Positions 1 through 5,130 of a DNA stretch of 7,315 bases are shown here, in pieces. Made by a program: the position numbers and the translations under genes. The notes under the pieces were generated by a model. It searched no databases. It saw nothing but the letters and a program-made list of their open reading frames with translations, and was not told the DNA's origin. Source of the DNA: QHCE01 sp038260095 (GTDB lineage Bacteria > Actinomycetota > Actinomycetes > Mycobacteriales > QHCE01); the NCBI GenBank assembly GCA_038260095.1, contig JBBSOC010000085.1, positions 1 through 7,315 of the forward strand, in the 5' to 3' direction. Positions within the stretch are counted from its first letter, which is position 1; every line of letters starts with the position of its first letter.

Positions 1-249
<249 letters not shown>

Positions 250-257
250 GACGAGAG

Positions 258-286
258 GAGCGCGGACACAGGTACTCGTGTCGCTC
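258..286 (+). terminator. possible hairpin after the UvrA-like gene
   Basis: GAGCG (258-262) pairs with CGCTC (282-286) and ACAC (266-269) pairs with GTGT (278-281). There is a CGG bulge on the left and an 8-nt loop. It starts 8 bp after the upstream stop codon. No T-run follows, so it would be a factor-independent terminator only in the loose actinobacterial sense. The pairing is short and could be chance. Confidence 0.25.
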
Positions 287-351
287 GCGACCGTAGCGAA
301 AACCGCTCGGAATGGTTTGACGAGGGTAACCATTCCTGTCTGGCTTTGACT

Positions 352-399
352 CGGATCAGCCAACGTGGATCCCAGTTTTCGGTCGTGATTGGCTGACCG
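352..399. promoter_or_regulatory. imperfect dyad upstream of bcp
   Basis: TCAGCCAA (356-363) and TTGGCTGA (389-396) are exact reverse complements. Allowing one unpaired A at 355, the pairing extends by CGG (352-354) with CCG (397-399). The arms are separated by 25 bp, roughly two helical turns, which suits an operator better than a tight RNA hairpin. It lies about 50-100 bp before the bcp start. Function is inferred only from position and symmetry. Confidence 0.3.
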
Positions 400-437
400 A
401 TGGACGTGTTCATTTACCGCCCCGTTCACAGCGCCGG

Positions 438-449
438 TAAGCTGGTCGC
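438..449 (+). promoter_or_regulatory. candidate -10 box for a leaderless bcp transcript
   Basis: TAAGCT at 438-443 fits the actinobacterial -10 pattern TANNNT. It is followed by 6 nt and then the bcp ATG, so transcription would begin at or next to the start codon. A weak -35-like TTTACC lies at 413-418 with a 19-bp spacer. bcp has no purine-rich Shine-Dalgarno site, which agrees with a leaderless mRNA. TANNNT is a loose motif, so this is tentative. Confidence 0.35.
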
Positions 450-923
450 ATGGCCGACACGATTCGCCTCGCACCCGGCGACAAAGCTCCTGACTTTAAT
501 CTCAGCAATGACGCCGGCGACCGAGTCAAGCTCAGCGACTTCCACGGACGCAAAGTAGTGCTGTATGCCTATCCGGCGGCAATGACCCCCGGTTGCACCA
601 CGCAAGCCTGCGACTTCCGTGATTCTCTCGATTCGCTGGCCGAAGACGGCTATCACGTGATTGGCATCTCGCCTGACTCTCCGGAGAAACTCGCAGAGTT
701 CCGCGTGAAGGAGCGGATCACATTTCCGCTGCTATCAGACCCGGATAAAGCCACACTTCAGGCATACGGATCCTACGGCGAGAAGAACTCCTACGGGCGG
801 ATCGGCATGGGGGTGATTCGATCCACGTTCGTGATCGATATCGACGGGAAGGTCACCCACGCCATGTACAATATCAAGGCCACCGGCCACGTCGCCAAAC
901 TACGGAAAACGCTAGGGGTCTAG
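450..923 (+). CDS. bcp: thioredoxin-dependent peroxiredoxin, Bcp/PrxQ type
   Basis: Encodes a 157-residue cytoplasmic thiol peroxidase that reduces hydrogen peroxide and organic hydroperoxides, with reducing power from thioredoxin. The length is typical of the family. The N-terminal GDKAPDFNL segment and strand-helix layout are those of AhpC/TSA proteins. The active-site segment YPAAMTPGCTTQACDFRD holds the peroxidatic Cys at about residue 49 and a second Cys at about 54, the five-residue spacing that defines PrxQ/Bcp enzymes with an intramolecular disulfide. VIGISPDSPEKLAEF, FPLLSDPD and GVIRSTFVID are further family blocks, and the C-terminal ATGHVAKLRKTL matches actinobacterial Bcp. The ATG at 450 is chosen because the protein then begins right before the conserved domain; no good Shine-Dalgarno site precedes it. 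It is monocistronic and convergent with moaD, with a hairpin between them. Nothing links it functionally to the molybdenum genes. Confidence 0.96.
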   Translation: MADTIRLAPGDKAPDFNLSNDAGDRVKLSDFHGRKVVLYAYPAAMTPGCTTQACDFRDSLDSLAEDGYHVIGISPDSPEKLAEFRVKERITFPLLSDPDKATLQAYGSYGEKNSYGRIGMGVIRSTFVIDIDGKVTHAMYNIKATGHVAKLRKTLGV

Positions 924-931
924 GGGCATAA

Positions 932-968
932 CGCTGGGCTTCGGATTTCTGGTACTTCCGAAGCAGCG
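932..968. terminator. hairpin between convergent bcp and moaD
   Basis: CGCTG (932-936) pairs with CAGCG (964-968) and CTTCGGA (939-945) pairs with TCCGAAG (957-963). The result is a 12-bp stem with a GG bulge on one side and an 11-nt loop. It occupies the 49-bp gap between the bcp stop and the moaD stop, the expected place for a bidirectional terminator. No T-tract follows on either strand, so it would act as a stem-only terminator. The pairing is clear; the function is inferred from position. Confidence 0.55.
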
Positions 969-972
969 TCTG

Positions 973-1233
973 TCATCCTCCGGCGAAAGGCGGGAGGGCA
1001 TCGACGGTGTCACCGTCAGCCACCAGCTGATTTTTGTCATTAACCGCGGTTTCATTCACCAGGAAGCTGCAGCGCGCCAATACCGAAGCCAGCTCCGGAC
1101 GCTGAGCCTGTTTGGCATCCCCCAACTGGGTCACAAGCTCGATTAAGGCTATCGTTCCGGCGATTGGCCACTGCTCTTCCTCAGTACCGGCGGCATGCCG
1201 GGCTCCGGCAAAGTAGCGAATGGTCACACTCAC
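973..1233 (-). CDS. moaD: MoaD, small subunit of molybdopterin synthase
   Basis: Encodes an 86-residue ubiquitin-like sulfur carrier. MoaD is adenylated and then thiocarboxylated at its C-terminal glycine and, with MoaE, passes sulfur to cyclic pyranopterin monophosphate to make the molybdopterin dithiolene. The sequence opens with the beta-strand VTIRYFAGARHAAG, has FLVNETAV in the middle, and ends GDTVDALPPFAGG, with the free Gly-Gly carboxy end that the activating enzyme needs. Length and ending are typical of MoaD; ThiS would be shorter. The start is GTG 1233, preceded by a perfect AGGAGG with a 7-nt spacer. It lies 3 bp after moaA, so it is co-transcribed and probably translationally coupled. 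moeB, which adenylates MoaD, is divergent on the other side of moaA. moaE is not in the window. Confidence 0.94.
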   Translation of the reverse strand: MSVTIRYFAGARHAAGTEEEQWPIAGTIALIELVTQLGDAKQAQRPELASVLARCSFLVNETAVNDKNQLVADGDTVDALPPFAGG

Positions 1234-1236
1234 GGT

Positions 1237-2292
1237 CTAGCCTCCTATTGCACTCATGGGCCGGTCTGGTTGGCGAAAATCAGGTGCACCCATGCCGTGC
1301 CCCGCCGCCTTCACCCACATTTCATCACGCCACAACTGAGCTAGCTCACTGTCGCTGGCCCCACTGCGCATCGGAGTCCGAAGGTCAGTTTCAGAATGTG
1401 CGAACAAGCAGTTTCGCACCTGGCCGTCGGCCGTGAGCCGCGTCCGCCGGCAGTCGGAGCAGAACGGTTCCGTTACCGAGCCGATAATCCCCACCGTCGC
1501 CGGACCACCGTCCACGAGCCAGCGCTGGGCCGGTGCGCCGTTTCGAGGTCGATCATCGGGCATGAGCATGAACTGCTGGGACAGCAGCTCGCGGATTCGC
1601 ACGGCGGTCACCATGGTCGAACGGTCCCAGCCGTGCTGCGCGTCCAACGGCATTTGCTCGATGAAACGCAGCTCGTGCCCGTTTTCCAGTGCCCAAGCCA
1701 ACAGCTGCGAGGCCTGAGTGTCGTTCACCCCCTGCAGCAGCACCGCGTTAATTTTGATCGGGCCAATGCCGGCAGCGGCGGCAGCGGCGACGCCTTCCAT
1801 CGTGCGATGCAGTAGATCCCGATGGGCGATGGCGGCGAAAGTCTGCGCATCCAACGTGTCCAGCGACACGTTAAGCCGATCCAGGCCGGCTTTGGCAAGC
1901 GCGGCAGCCCGGCTAGCTAAACCGATGCCGTTAGTCGTCATCGCGATCTCCGGGCGCGGCACCAAAGCCGCGCAACCTGCGACAATATCGACCAGGTCGC
2001 GGCGGAGTAATGGTTCGCCGCCGGTGAATCTGACCTGCTCAACACCCAGCTGCGTGACTGCTATTGACACCAAGCGAACCAACTCATCACCGGTGAGCAG
2101 TATGCCTTGTGGTAACCAGTCCAGACCAACTTCAGGCATGCAGTAGGAGCAGCGCAGGTTGCACCGGTCGGTCAATGACACTCGTAGGTCGGTGGCCACC
2201 CGGCCAAACTGGTCGGCCAACGCAGAAACGCTTGGTCGAGGCACGGTTGCGGCCGCGCTACGAACCGCGGGAAGCCCTAGCGAAACCGACAT
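1237..2292 (-). CDS. moaA: MoaA, GTP 3',8-cyclase (radical SAM)
   Basis: A 351-residue radical S-adenosylmethionine enzyme that converts GTP to 3',8-cyclo-7,8-dihydro-GTP, the first step of molybdenum-cofactor synthesis. DLRVSLTDRCNLRCSYCMP (about 35-53) carries the CX3CX2C triad (Cys44, 48, 51) for the SAM-binding 4Fe-4S cluster. VRFTGGEPLLRRDL (about 87-100) is the SAM-binding GGEP block, and LDRLNVSLDTL and IKINAVLLQGVND follow as expected. Near the C terminus FCSDCRRTRLTADGQVRNC has the CX2CX13C pattern of the second cluster, which binds GTP. The protein ends in Gly-Gly, a dipeptide known to be needed for MoaA activity. ATG 2292 is chosen because the N-terminal GLPAVRSA segment resembles actinobacterial MoaA. 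No strong Shine-Dalgarno site is in place (GGAAGGA is 16 nt away), and a TANNNT box sits 7 nt before the ATG, so it may be leaderless. First gene of the moaA-moaD operon. Confidence 0.97.
   Translation of the reverse strand: MSVSLGLPAVRSAAATVPRPSVSALADQFGRVATDLRVSLTDRCNLRCSYCMPEVGLDWLPQGILLTGDELVRLVSIAVTQLGVEQVRFTGGEPLLRRDLVDIVAGCAALVPRPEIAMTTNGIGLASRAAALAKAGLDRLNVSLDTLDAQTFAAIAHRDLLHRTMEGVAAAAAAGIGPIKINAVLLQGVNDTQASQLLAWALENGHELRFIEQMPLDAQHGWDRSTMVTAVRIRELLSQQFMLMPDDRPRNGAPAQRWLVDGGPATVGIIGSVTEPFCSDCRRTRLTADGQVRNCLFAHSETDLRTPMRSGASDSELAQLWRDEMWVKAAGHGMGAPDFRQPDRPMSAIGG
1241..1246 (-). promoter_or_regulatory. moaD ribosome-binding site inside the moaA 3' end
   Basis: On the minus strand AGGAGG is followed by 7 nt and the moaD GTG, an ideal site that fixes the moaD start. 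The motif is made by the last moaA codons (ATA GGA GGC), which encode the functional C-terminal Ile-Gly-Gly of MoaA. Confidence 0.85.
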
Positions 2293-2299
2293 ACCAACA

Positions 2300-2305
2300 A
2301 CACTA
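2300..2305 (-). promoter_or_regulatory. candidate -10 box for leaderless moaA
   Basis: On the minus strand TAGTGT (fits TANNNT) ends 7 nt before the moaA ATG, placing the likely transcription start at the start codon. No recognisable -35 hexamer is present 16-19 bp upstream; that position falls in palindrome A1 (2321-2339). Evidence is the motif and its spacing only. Confidence 0.3.
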
Positions 2306-2320
2306 CGGTCCTTCCATTCG

Positions 2321-2339
2321 GGCGTTTCCGGAAAACGCC
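2321..2339. promoter_or_regulatory. palindrome A1, candidate operator near moaA
   Basis: Arms GGCGTTT and AAACGCC flank a CCGGA centre. The inner TTTCC/GGAAA is perfectly symmetrical with no spacer, and the outer GGCG/CGCC is offset by one extra A. It covers the place where the -35 element of moaA would lie. It has the same design as palindrome A2 and sits about 40 bp from it, centre to centre. Confidence 0.5.
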
Positions 2340-2348
2340 TCCGCGGAG
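2339..2348. promoter_or_regulatory. palindrome B1
   Basis: CTCCGCGGAG is a perfect 10-bp palindrome that abuts A1. It resembles palindrome B2 (2403-2414), differing by one base pair per arm. It may be a half-strength copy of the same site. Confidence 0.35.
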
Positions 2349-2357
2349 CACGCTACC

Positions 2358-2389
2358 TTGACGTTTTCCGGGAAAACGTCTTCTATTAG
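2358..2389 (+). promoter_or_regulatory. candidate moeB promoter with operator between -35 and -10
   Basis: TTGACG at 2358-2363 matches five of six bases of the -35 consensus. Downstream, TCTATT (2382-2387, 18-bp spacer) and TATTAG (2384-2389, 20-bp spacer) are candidate -10 boxes, each with four matches to TATAAT. The spacer is almost wholly filled by palindrome A2, so a protein bound there would directly block or remodel the promoter. The longer spacer would suit MerR-style activation and the shorter one simple repression; the sequence does not decide. Confidence 0.5.
2360..2380. promoter_or_regulatory. palindrome A2, perfect 10-bp-arm operator candidate
   Basis: The left arm GACGTTTTCC (2360-2369) and the right arm GGAAAACGTC (2371-2380) are exact reverse complements around one central G. 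Ten matching pairs with a 1-bp centre cannot form a stable RNA hairpin loop but are ideal for a dimeric DNA-binding protein. It lies inside the candidate moeB promoter spacer and shares the TTTCC/GGAAA core with A1. Confidence 0.65.
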
Positions 2390-2402
2390 CGACCGTATCC
2401 TA

Positions 2403-2414
2403 CTTCCGCGGAAG
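2403..2414. promoter_or_regulatory. palindrome B2
   Basis: CTTCCGCGGAAG is a perfect 12-bp palindrome just downstream of the candidate moeB -10 box, about where transcription would begin. It shares TTCC/GGAA half-sites with A1 and A2, but with a 2-bp centre. Confidence 0.4.
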
Positions 2415-2466
2415 CCACAGTCTTTATGGCCACATGTGCTCAGCAACCGGGACTACTCATCTCCGA

Positions 2467-2490
2467 GCCGGATACAGTCGGGCCGGATAC
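2467..2490 (+). repeat. direct repeat GCCGGATAC x2 in the moeB leader
   Basis: GCCGGATAC occurs at 2467-2475 and again at 2482-2490, a 15-bp period. It lies just before the chosen GTG start of moeB. If moeB began at the upstream ATG (2434), the repeat would encode a duplicated Arg-Ala-Gly-Tyr. Two copies are too few to assign a role. Confidence 0.45.
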
Positions 2491-2499
2491 GGTGAAGAC

Positions 2500-3720
2500 G
2501 TGCAGTTACCACCTAGAGCCGGAAAAGGCGAAGAGCTCAGCCCGGCTGATTTCATCAGATTCGCCCGCCAACTCAGCGTGCCAGAGTTCGGTGTGGCCGG
2601 GCAACGGCGCCTTAAAGCCGCACGCGTTGCGGTAATCGGGGCGGGCGGGCTAGGCAGCCCCGTGCTGAGTTATCTTGCGGCCGCCGGCGTAGGGCAGCTG
2701 ACGGTCATTGACGCTGACATCGTTTCCGAATCCAACCTGCACCGGCAGCTACTGCACCGCAGCGCAGACTCAGGACGACTCAAGGTGCACAGCGCCACCG
2801 ACGCCCTGCTTGCGATCAACCCACAGCTAAGCCTGATGACTCACGCCGTCCACCTGAACGAGGCCAATGCCCCTGATCTACTTCGCGGGCACGACGTGAT
2901 CGTAGATGGTAGTGACAATTTCGCGACGCACTACTGCGCCGACGACACAGCGGCCGCGCTAGACACGCCGTGCGTATGGGGGTCGGTGCTGCGCTGGCAA
3001 GGCCAAACTAGCGTCTCGTGGGCCAGTCGGGGCCCCCGCTACCGCGATCTATACCCGACGCAACCAGCACAGGAAGCAGCCCTTTCCTGCATAGATGGAG
3101 GTGTTCTCGGACCGGTCTGTGCGGTGATCGGTTCAATTATGGCGATCGAGACCATCAAGCTGCTCACCGGCTGCGGTGCGCCCGAGCTGGGAACGTTGCT
3201 GGTCTTCGATGGGCTAGAGATGAGCTTTCGAAAGCTCAACTTTCGGGCTGGTACACAACCGGCCGCCGCTGCTCCGGCACCCAACGTGCACGATAATGAC
3301 GGTATGACAGACACAGAAAACGAAATCAGCGTCGAGACTCTGCGCCAGCAGCTGAGCGAAGGGGCAGCGCCGGTTCTGATCGATGTTCGGGAACCACAGG
3401 AGCACGCGGCAGGCGCTATCGCCGGATCGCGTCTAATCCCGCTGAGCACCATTGTCGCAACGGCGCAGGTTGCAACAGCACAGTCAGCGACGGCGCAGGT
3501 GGCGACGGCGCAGCGCGAGCGCACCGACGGCGAGAACGCTCATACCGAGCAACGCATAGCCAAGCTGGTTGCGCCGCTTAGCACTGAGCAGCCGGCCGTG
3601 CTGTACTGCGAGCACGGCGTCCGTTCCGTGCACGCGCTCGCGGTCTTGCGGCAGTACGGTTTCTCCCACCTCCGGCACCTCGACGGCGGCTACGCGGCTT
3701 GGCGCAGCGGCGCGGCCTAG
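2500..3720 (+). CDS. moeB: MoeB/MoeZ-type adenylyltransferase fused to rhodanese
   Basis: A 406-residue cytoplasmic E1-like enzyme that adenylates the MoaD C terminus; the fused rhodanese can transfer sulfur to form the thiocarboxylate. The ThiF/MoeB domain has RFARQLSVPEFG, the nucleotide-binding VIGAGGLGSP (about 45-54), DADIVSESNLHRQ (about 71-83), DGSDNF (about 136-141) and the catalytic Cys in LSCIDGGV (about 197). A linker leads to rhodanese (about 276-403): VLIDVREPQEH, then the active-site loop YCEHGVRS (Cys about 370) and HLDGGYAAW. The zinc cysteines of E. coli MoeB (CxxC pairs) are replaced: the first pair reads PRYRDLYP and the second is absent, as in mycobacterial MoeZ. GTG 2500 is preferred because (M)QLPPRAG matches the family N terminus; ATG 2434 would add 22 atypical residues. 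A repetitive insertion interrupts the rhodanese domain. It is divergent from moaA-moaD, whose product is its substrate. It might also serve other sulfur carriers. Confidence 0.93.
   Translation: MQLPPRAGKGEELSPADFIRFARQLSVPEFGVAGQRRLKAARVAVIGAGGLGSPVLSYLAAAGVGQLTVIDADIVSESNLHRQLLHRSADSGRLKVHSATDALLAINPQLSLMTHAVHLNEANAPDLLRGHDVIVDGSDNFATHYCADDTAAALDTPCVWGSVLRWQGQTSVSWASRGPRYRDLYPTQPAQEAALSCIDGGVLGPVCAVIGSIMAIETIKLLTGCGAPELGTLLVFDGLEMSFRKLNFRAGTQPAAAAPAPNVHDNDGMTDTENEISVETLRQQLSEGAAPVLIDVREPQEHAAGAIAGSRLIPLSTIVATAQVATAQSATAQVATAQRERTDGENAHTEQRIAKLVAPLSTEQPAVLYCEHGVRSVHALAVLRQYGFSHLRHLDGGYAAWRSGAA
3454..3513 (+). repeat. 15-bp tandem repeat, four copies, inside moeB
   Basis: Four adjoining 15-bp units start at 3454, 3469, 3484 and 3499, and each encodes (V/S)ATAQ. 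Units 1, 3 and 4 end in ACGGCGCAG; unit 2 ends in ACAGCACAG. Unit 3 begins TCA (Ser) where the others begin GTN (Val). On the minus strand that TCA is the TGA stop of the antisense glycosyltransferase gene. The array lies in a long insertion of the rhodanese domain. Confidence 0.9.
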
Positions 3721-5130
3721 CCAGAAGCGCACAACTACCCCTACGCCTACCAGAAGAGCGGCAGCGCCGTAACTGAGCTGCGCAACCACTAAGCCTGAGC
3801 CCCAGCCCGAAGCGTCAACCGTAAGCAGTCCGCTCAAATACACCACCGCGCAAGCCGCGGCAACAGCAAGCCACTCCGGCCGCCGAGCCAGCGCCGCCAG
3901 CGGAATCAACAGCAGCACATACCACGAGTACCCGGGTGAAGCGACCAGCAGCGCGACCCCGAACATCGCCGCCGCGGCAGTCCATGGCCGGTCCGGATTC
4001 ACCCGCCACAACACGAGGAGCGCGGTCACCGCCAACACCGCCAGTCCAGCGATCGTTGCCATGTCCTGCGGAATGATGAGGCGCAGCAGCGCAAACCGTG
4101 ACCCCTGATCGTCTTGATAGCCCTCTTCATGCAGGTAACCCGGCAGATAACCAATGACCTTGCTGCCCGAGACCACCACATAGGGTAAGTAGGCCGCGGC
4201 GAACGCGCCCAGCACACCAGCGAGTAGTCGGAATGGCCGGCGGCGGATCAACGCGGGAAGCAGCACTGCGGGCAGCAGCTTTACCGCGGTTGCCAAACCC
4301 AGTGCCACACCACCGGAGAACTGACGCCGCCCGGCGATCAGCAGCACCGCCGCCAGTGCCAGCAGCGCACCGAGGGCGTCCACGTGAGCGTTGTTCACCG
4401 CCTCGCTGGCCACCAGAGGGCACCACGCCCATAACGCCGCCCATCGCGGGTTGAGCCCGTTACGGCGCAGCGCCCATAACAGCAAGACCGTCACGCCAGT
4501 GACCAGCAGCAAACCCATGATTTGCATCGGAAGATACTGGGCAGAGTCGGGAGACAGAAGTGCCACCGCCGCGAAATACCCCTCGGCGGCGCCTGGGTAG
4601 ATGGTGATGACTTCGGGTCGATTAATGGCAGTGCACAGCAGCGTGTGACGTTGCCAAACCGGATGCGGCTCCCAGCCGGGGCAGTGTGGATTACTGCCAT
4701 CGGCGCGCGTCCGCGGGGCGGGAAACAGCCAATCGGTGCGCAGCGACTTCAGCGCCGGATCGGCTGGCGCGTACTCATATGGCGAGACGCCGGAATGTTG
4801 CACGATGCCGTCCCAGACATAGCGAGCGGCATCGGAGCTGGTGCGCGGCGGCTGTAACAGCGAGACCACACCCAGCGCGATGCTTCCGGCGAGGATGAGC
4901 AGCACAGCGGCGCGCAGCGGGACAAACCACAATCCAACCAAAGCAAGGGCGAACACCAGCCACGCAGCGGCGTACCACCGCAGCACCTCCCATGTATCGG
5001 CTGCCAGATTAAAGTGCAGCACCGAATAGGCAGTAACAATCGCGAGTCCAGCCACGCAAAGCGCGACACAGACTGTCGCTATGTGGTGAGATACTGGAGT
5101 GAAGCGTCTATTTAATGCCACCAGCCGCAT
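3484..5130 (-). CDS. GT87-like polyprenol-phosphate-dependent membrane glycosyltransferase
   Basis: About 548 residues with roughly a dozen hydrophobic helices. GT-C/GT87 enzymes of actinobacteria use a polyprenyl-phosphate sugar, usually mannose, as donor and act on the outer face of the membrane in envelope glycan synthesis. After two N-terminal helices, TSSDAARYVWDGIVQHSGVSPYEYAP (from about residue 98) carries the conserved Asp (about 100) and the RYxWDG and G.(N/S)PY blocks. INRPEVITIYPGAAEGYFAAV follows, a hallmark of these proteins, and later NNAHVDALGALLALAA and GLATAVKLLP. The natural membrane domain seems to end near VVVRFWLGR (about 470). The final 78 residues are antisense to the moeB rhodanese region and show no family features, so they may be a non-functional extension. 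ATG 5130 is chosen for GGTGAG 8 nt upstream; a GTG three codons earlier is possible. The 5' end overlaps head-to-head with the oxidoreductase gene. Acceptor and sugar are unknown. Confidence 0.8.
   Translation of the reverse strand: MRLVALNRRFTPVSHHIATVCVALCVAGLAIVTAYSVLHFNLAADTWEVLRWYAAAWLVFALALVGLWFVPLRAAVLLILAGSIALGVVSLLQPPRTSSDAARYVWDGIVQHSGVSPYEYAPADPALKSLRTDWLFPAPRTRADGSNPHCPGWEPHPVWQRHTLLCTAINRPEVITIYPGAAEGYFAAVALLSPDSAQYLPMQIMGLLLVTGVTVLLLWALRRNGLNPRWAALWAWCPLVASEAVNNAHVDALGALLALAAVLLIAGRRQFSGGVALGLATAVKLLPAVLLPALIRRRPFRLLAGVLGAFAAAYLPYVVVSGSKVIGYLPGYLHEEGYQDDQGSRFALLRLIIPQDMATIAGLAVLAVTALLVLWRVNPDRPWTAAAAMFGVALLVASPGYSWYVLLLIPLAALARRPEWLAVAAACAVVYLSGLLTVDASGWGSGLVVAQLSYGAAALLVGVGVVVRFWLGRAAAPSRVAAVEVPEVGETVLPQDRERVHGTDAVLAVQHGRLLSAKRRNQLGYALLGMSVLAVGALALRRRHLRRR

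Noticed and set aside
1396..2146. Long plus-strand open frames opposite moaA (139 and 142 codons)
   Set aside because: They mirror the moaA coding strand, whose radical-SAM motifs are unmistakable. Their translations have no coherent domain and no good ribosome-binding sites.
2293..2499. A molybdenum-cofactor riboswitch in the moaA-moeB region
   Set aside because: The palindromes have centres of 0-2 bp, unsuited to RNA loops, and the multi-helix layout with conserved loops expected of the Moco RNA motif was not seen. DNA operators explain the symmetry better.
3454..3513. A CRISPR-like or regulatory repeat array
   Set aside because: The units adjoin without spacers, keep the moeB reading frame and encode a pentapeptide, so this is a coding tandem repeat.
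3039..3524. 161-codon open frame on the minus strand inside moeB
   Set aside because: It is antisense to clearly conserved MoeB/rhodanese motifs, is rich in Ser/Cys/Ala with no recognisable domain, and arises from GC-rich codon use.
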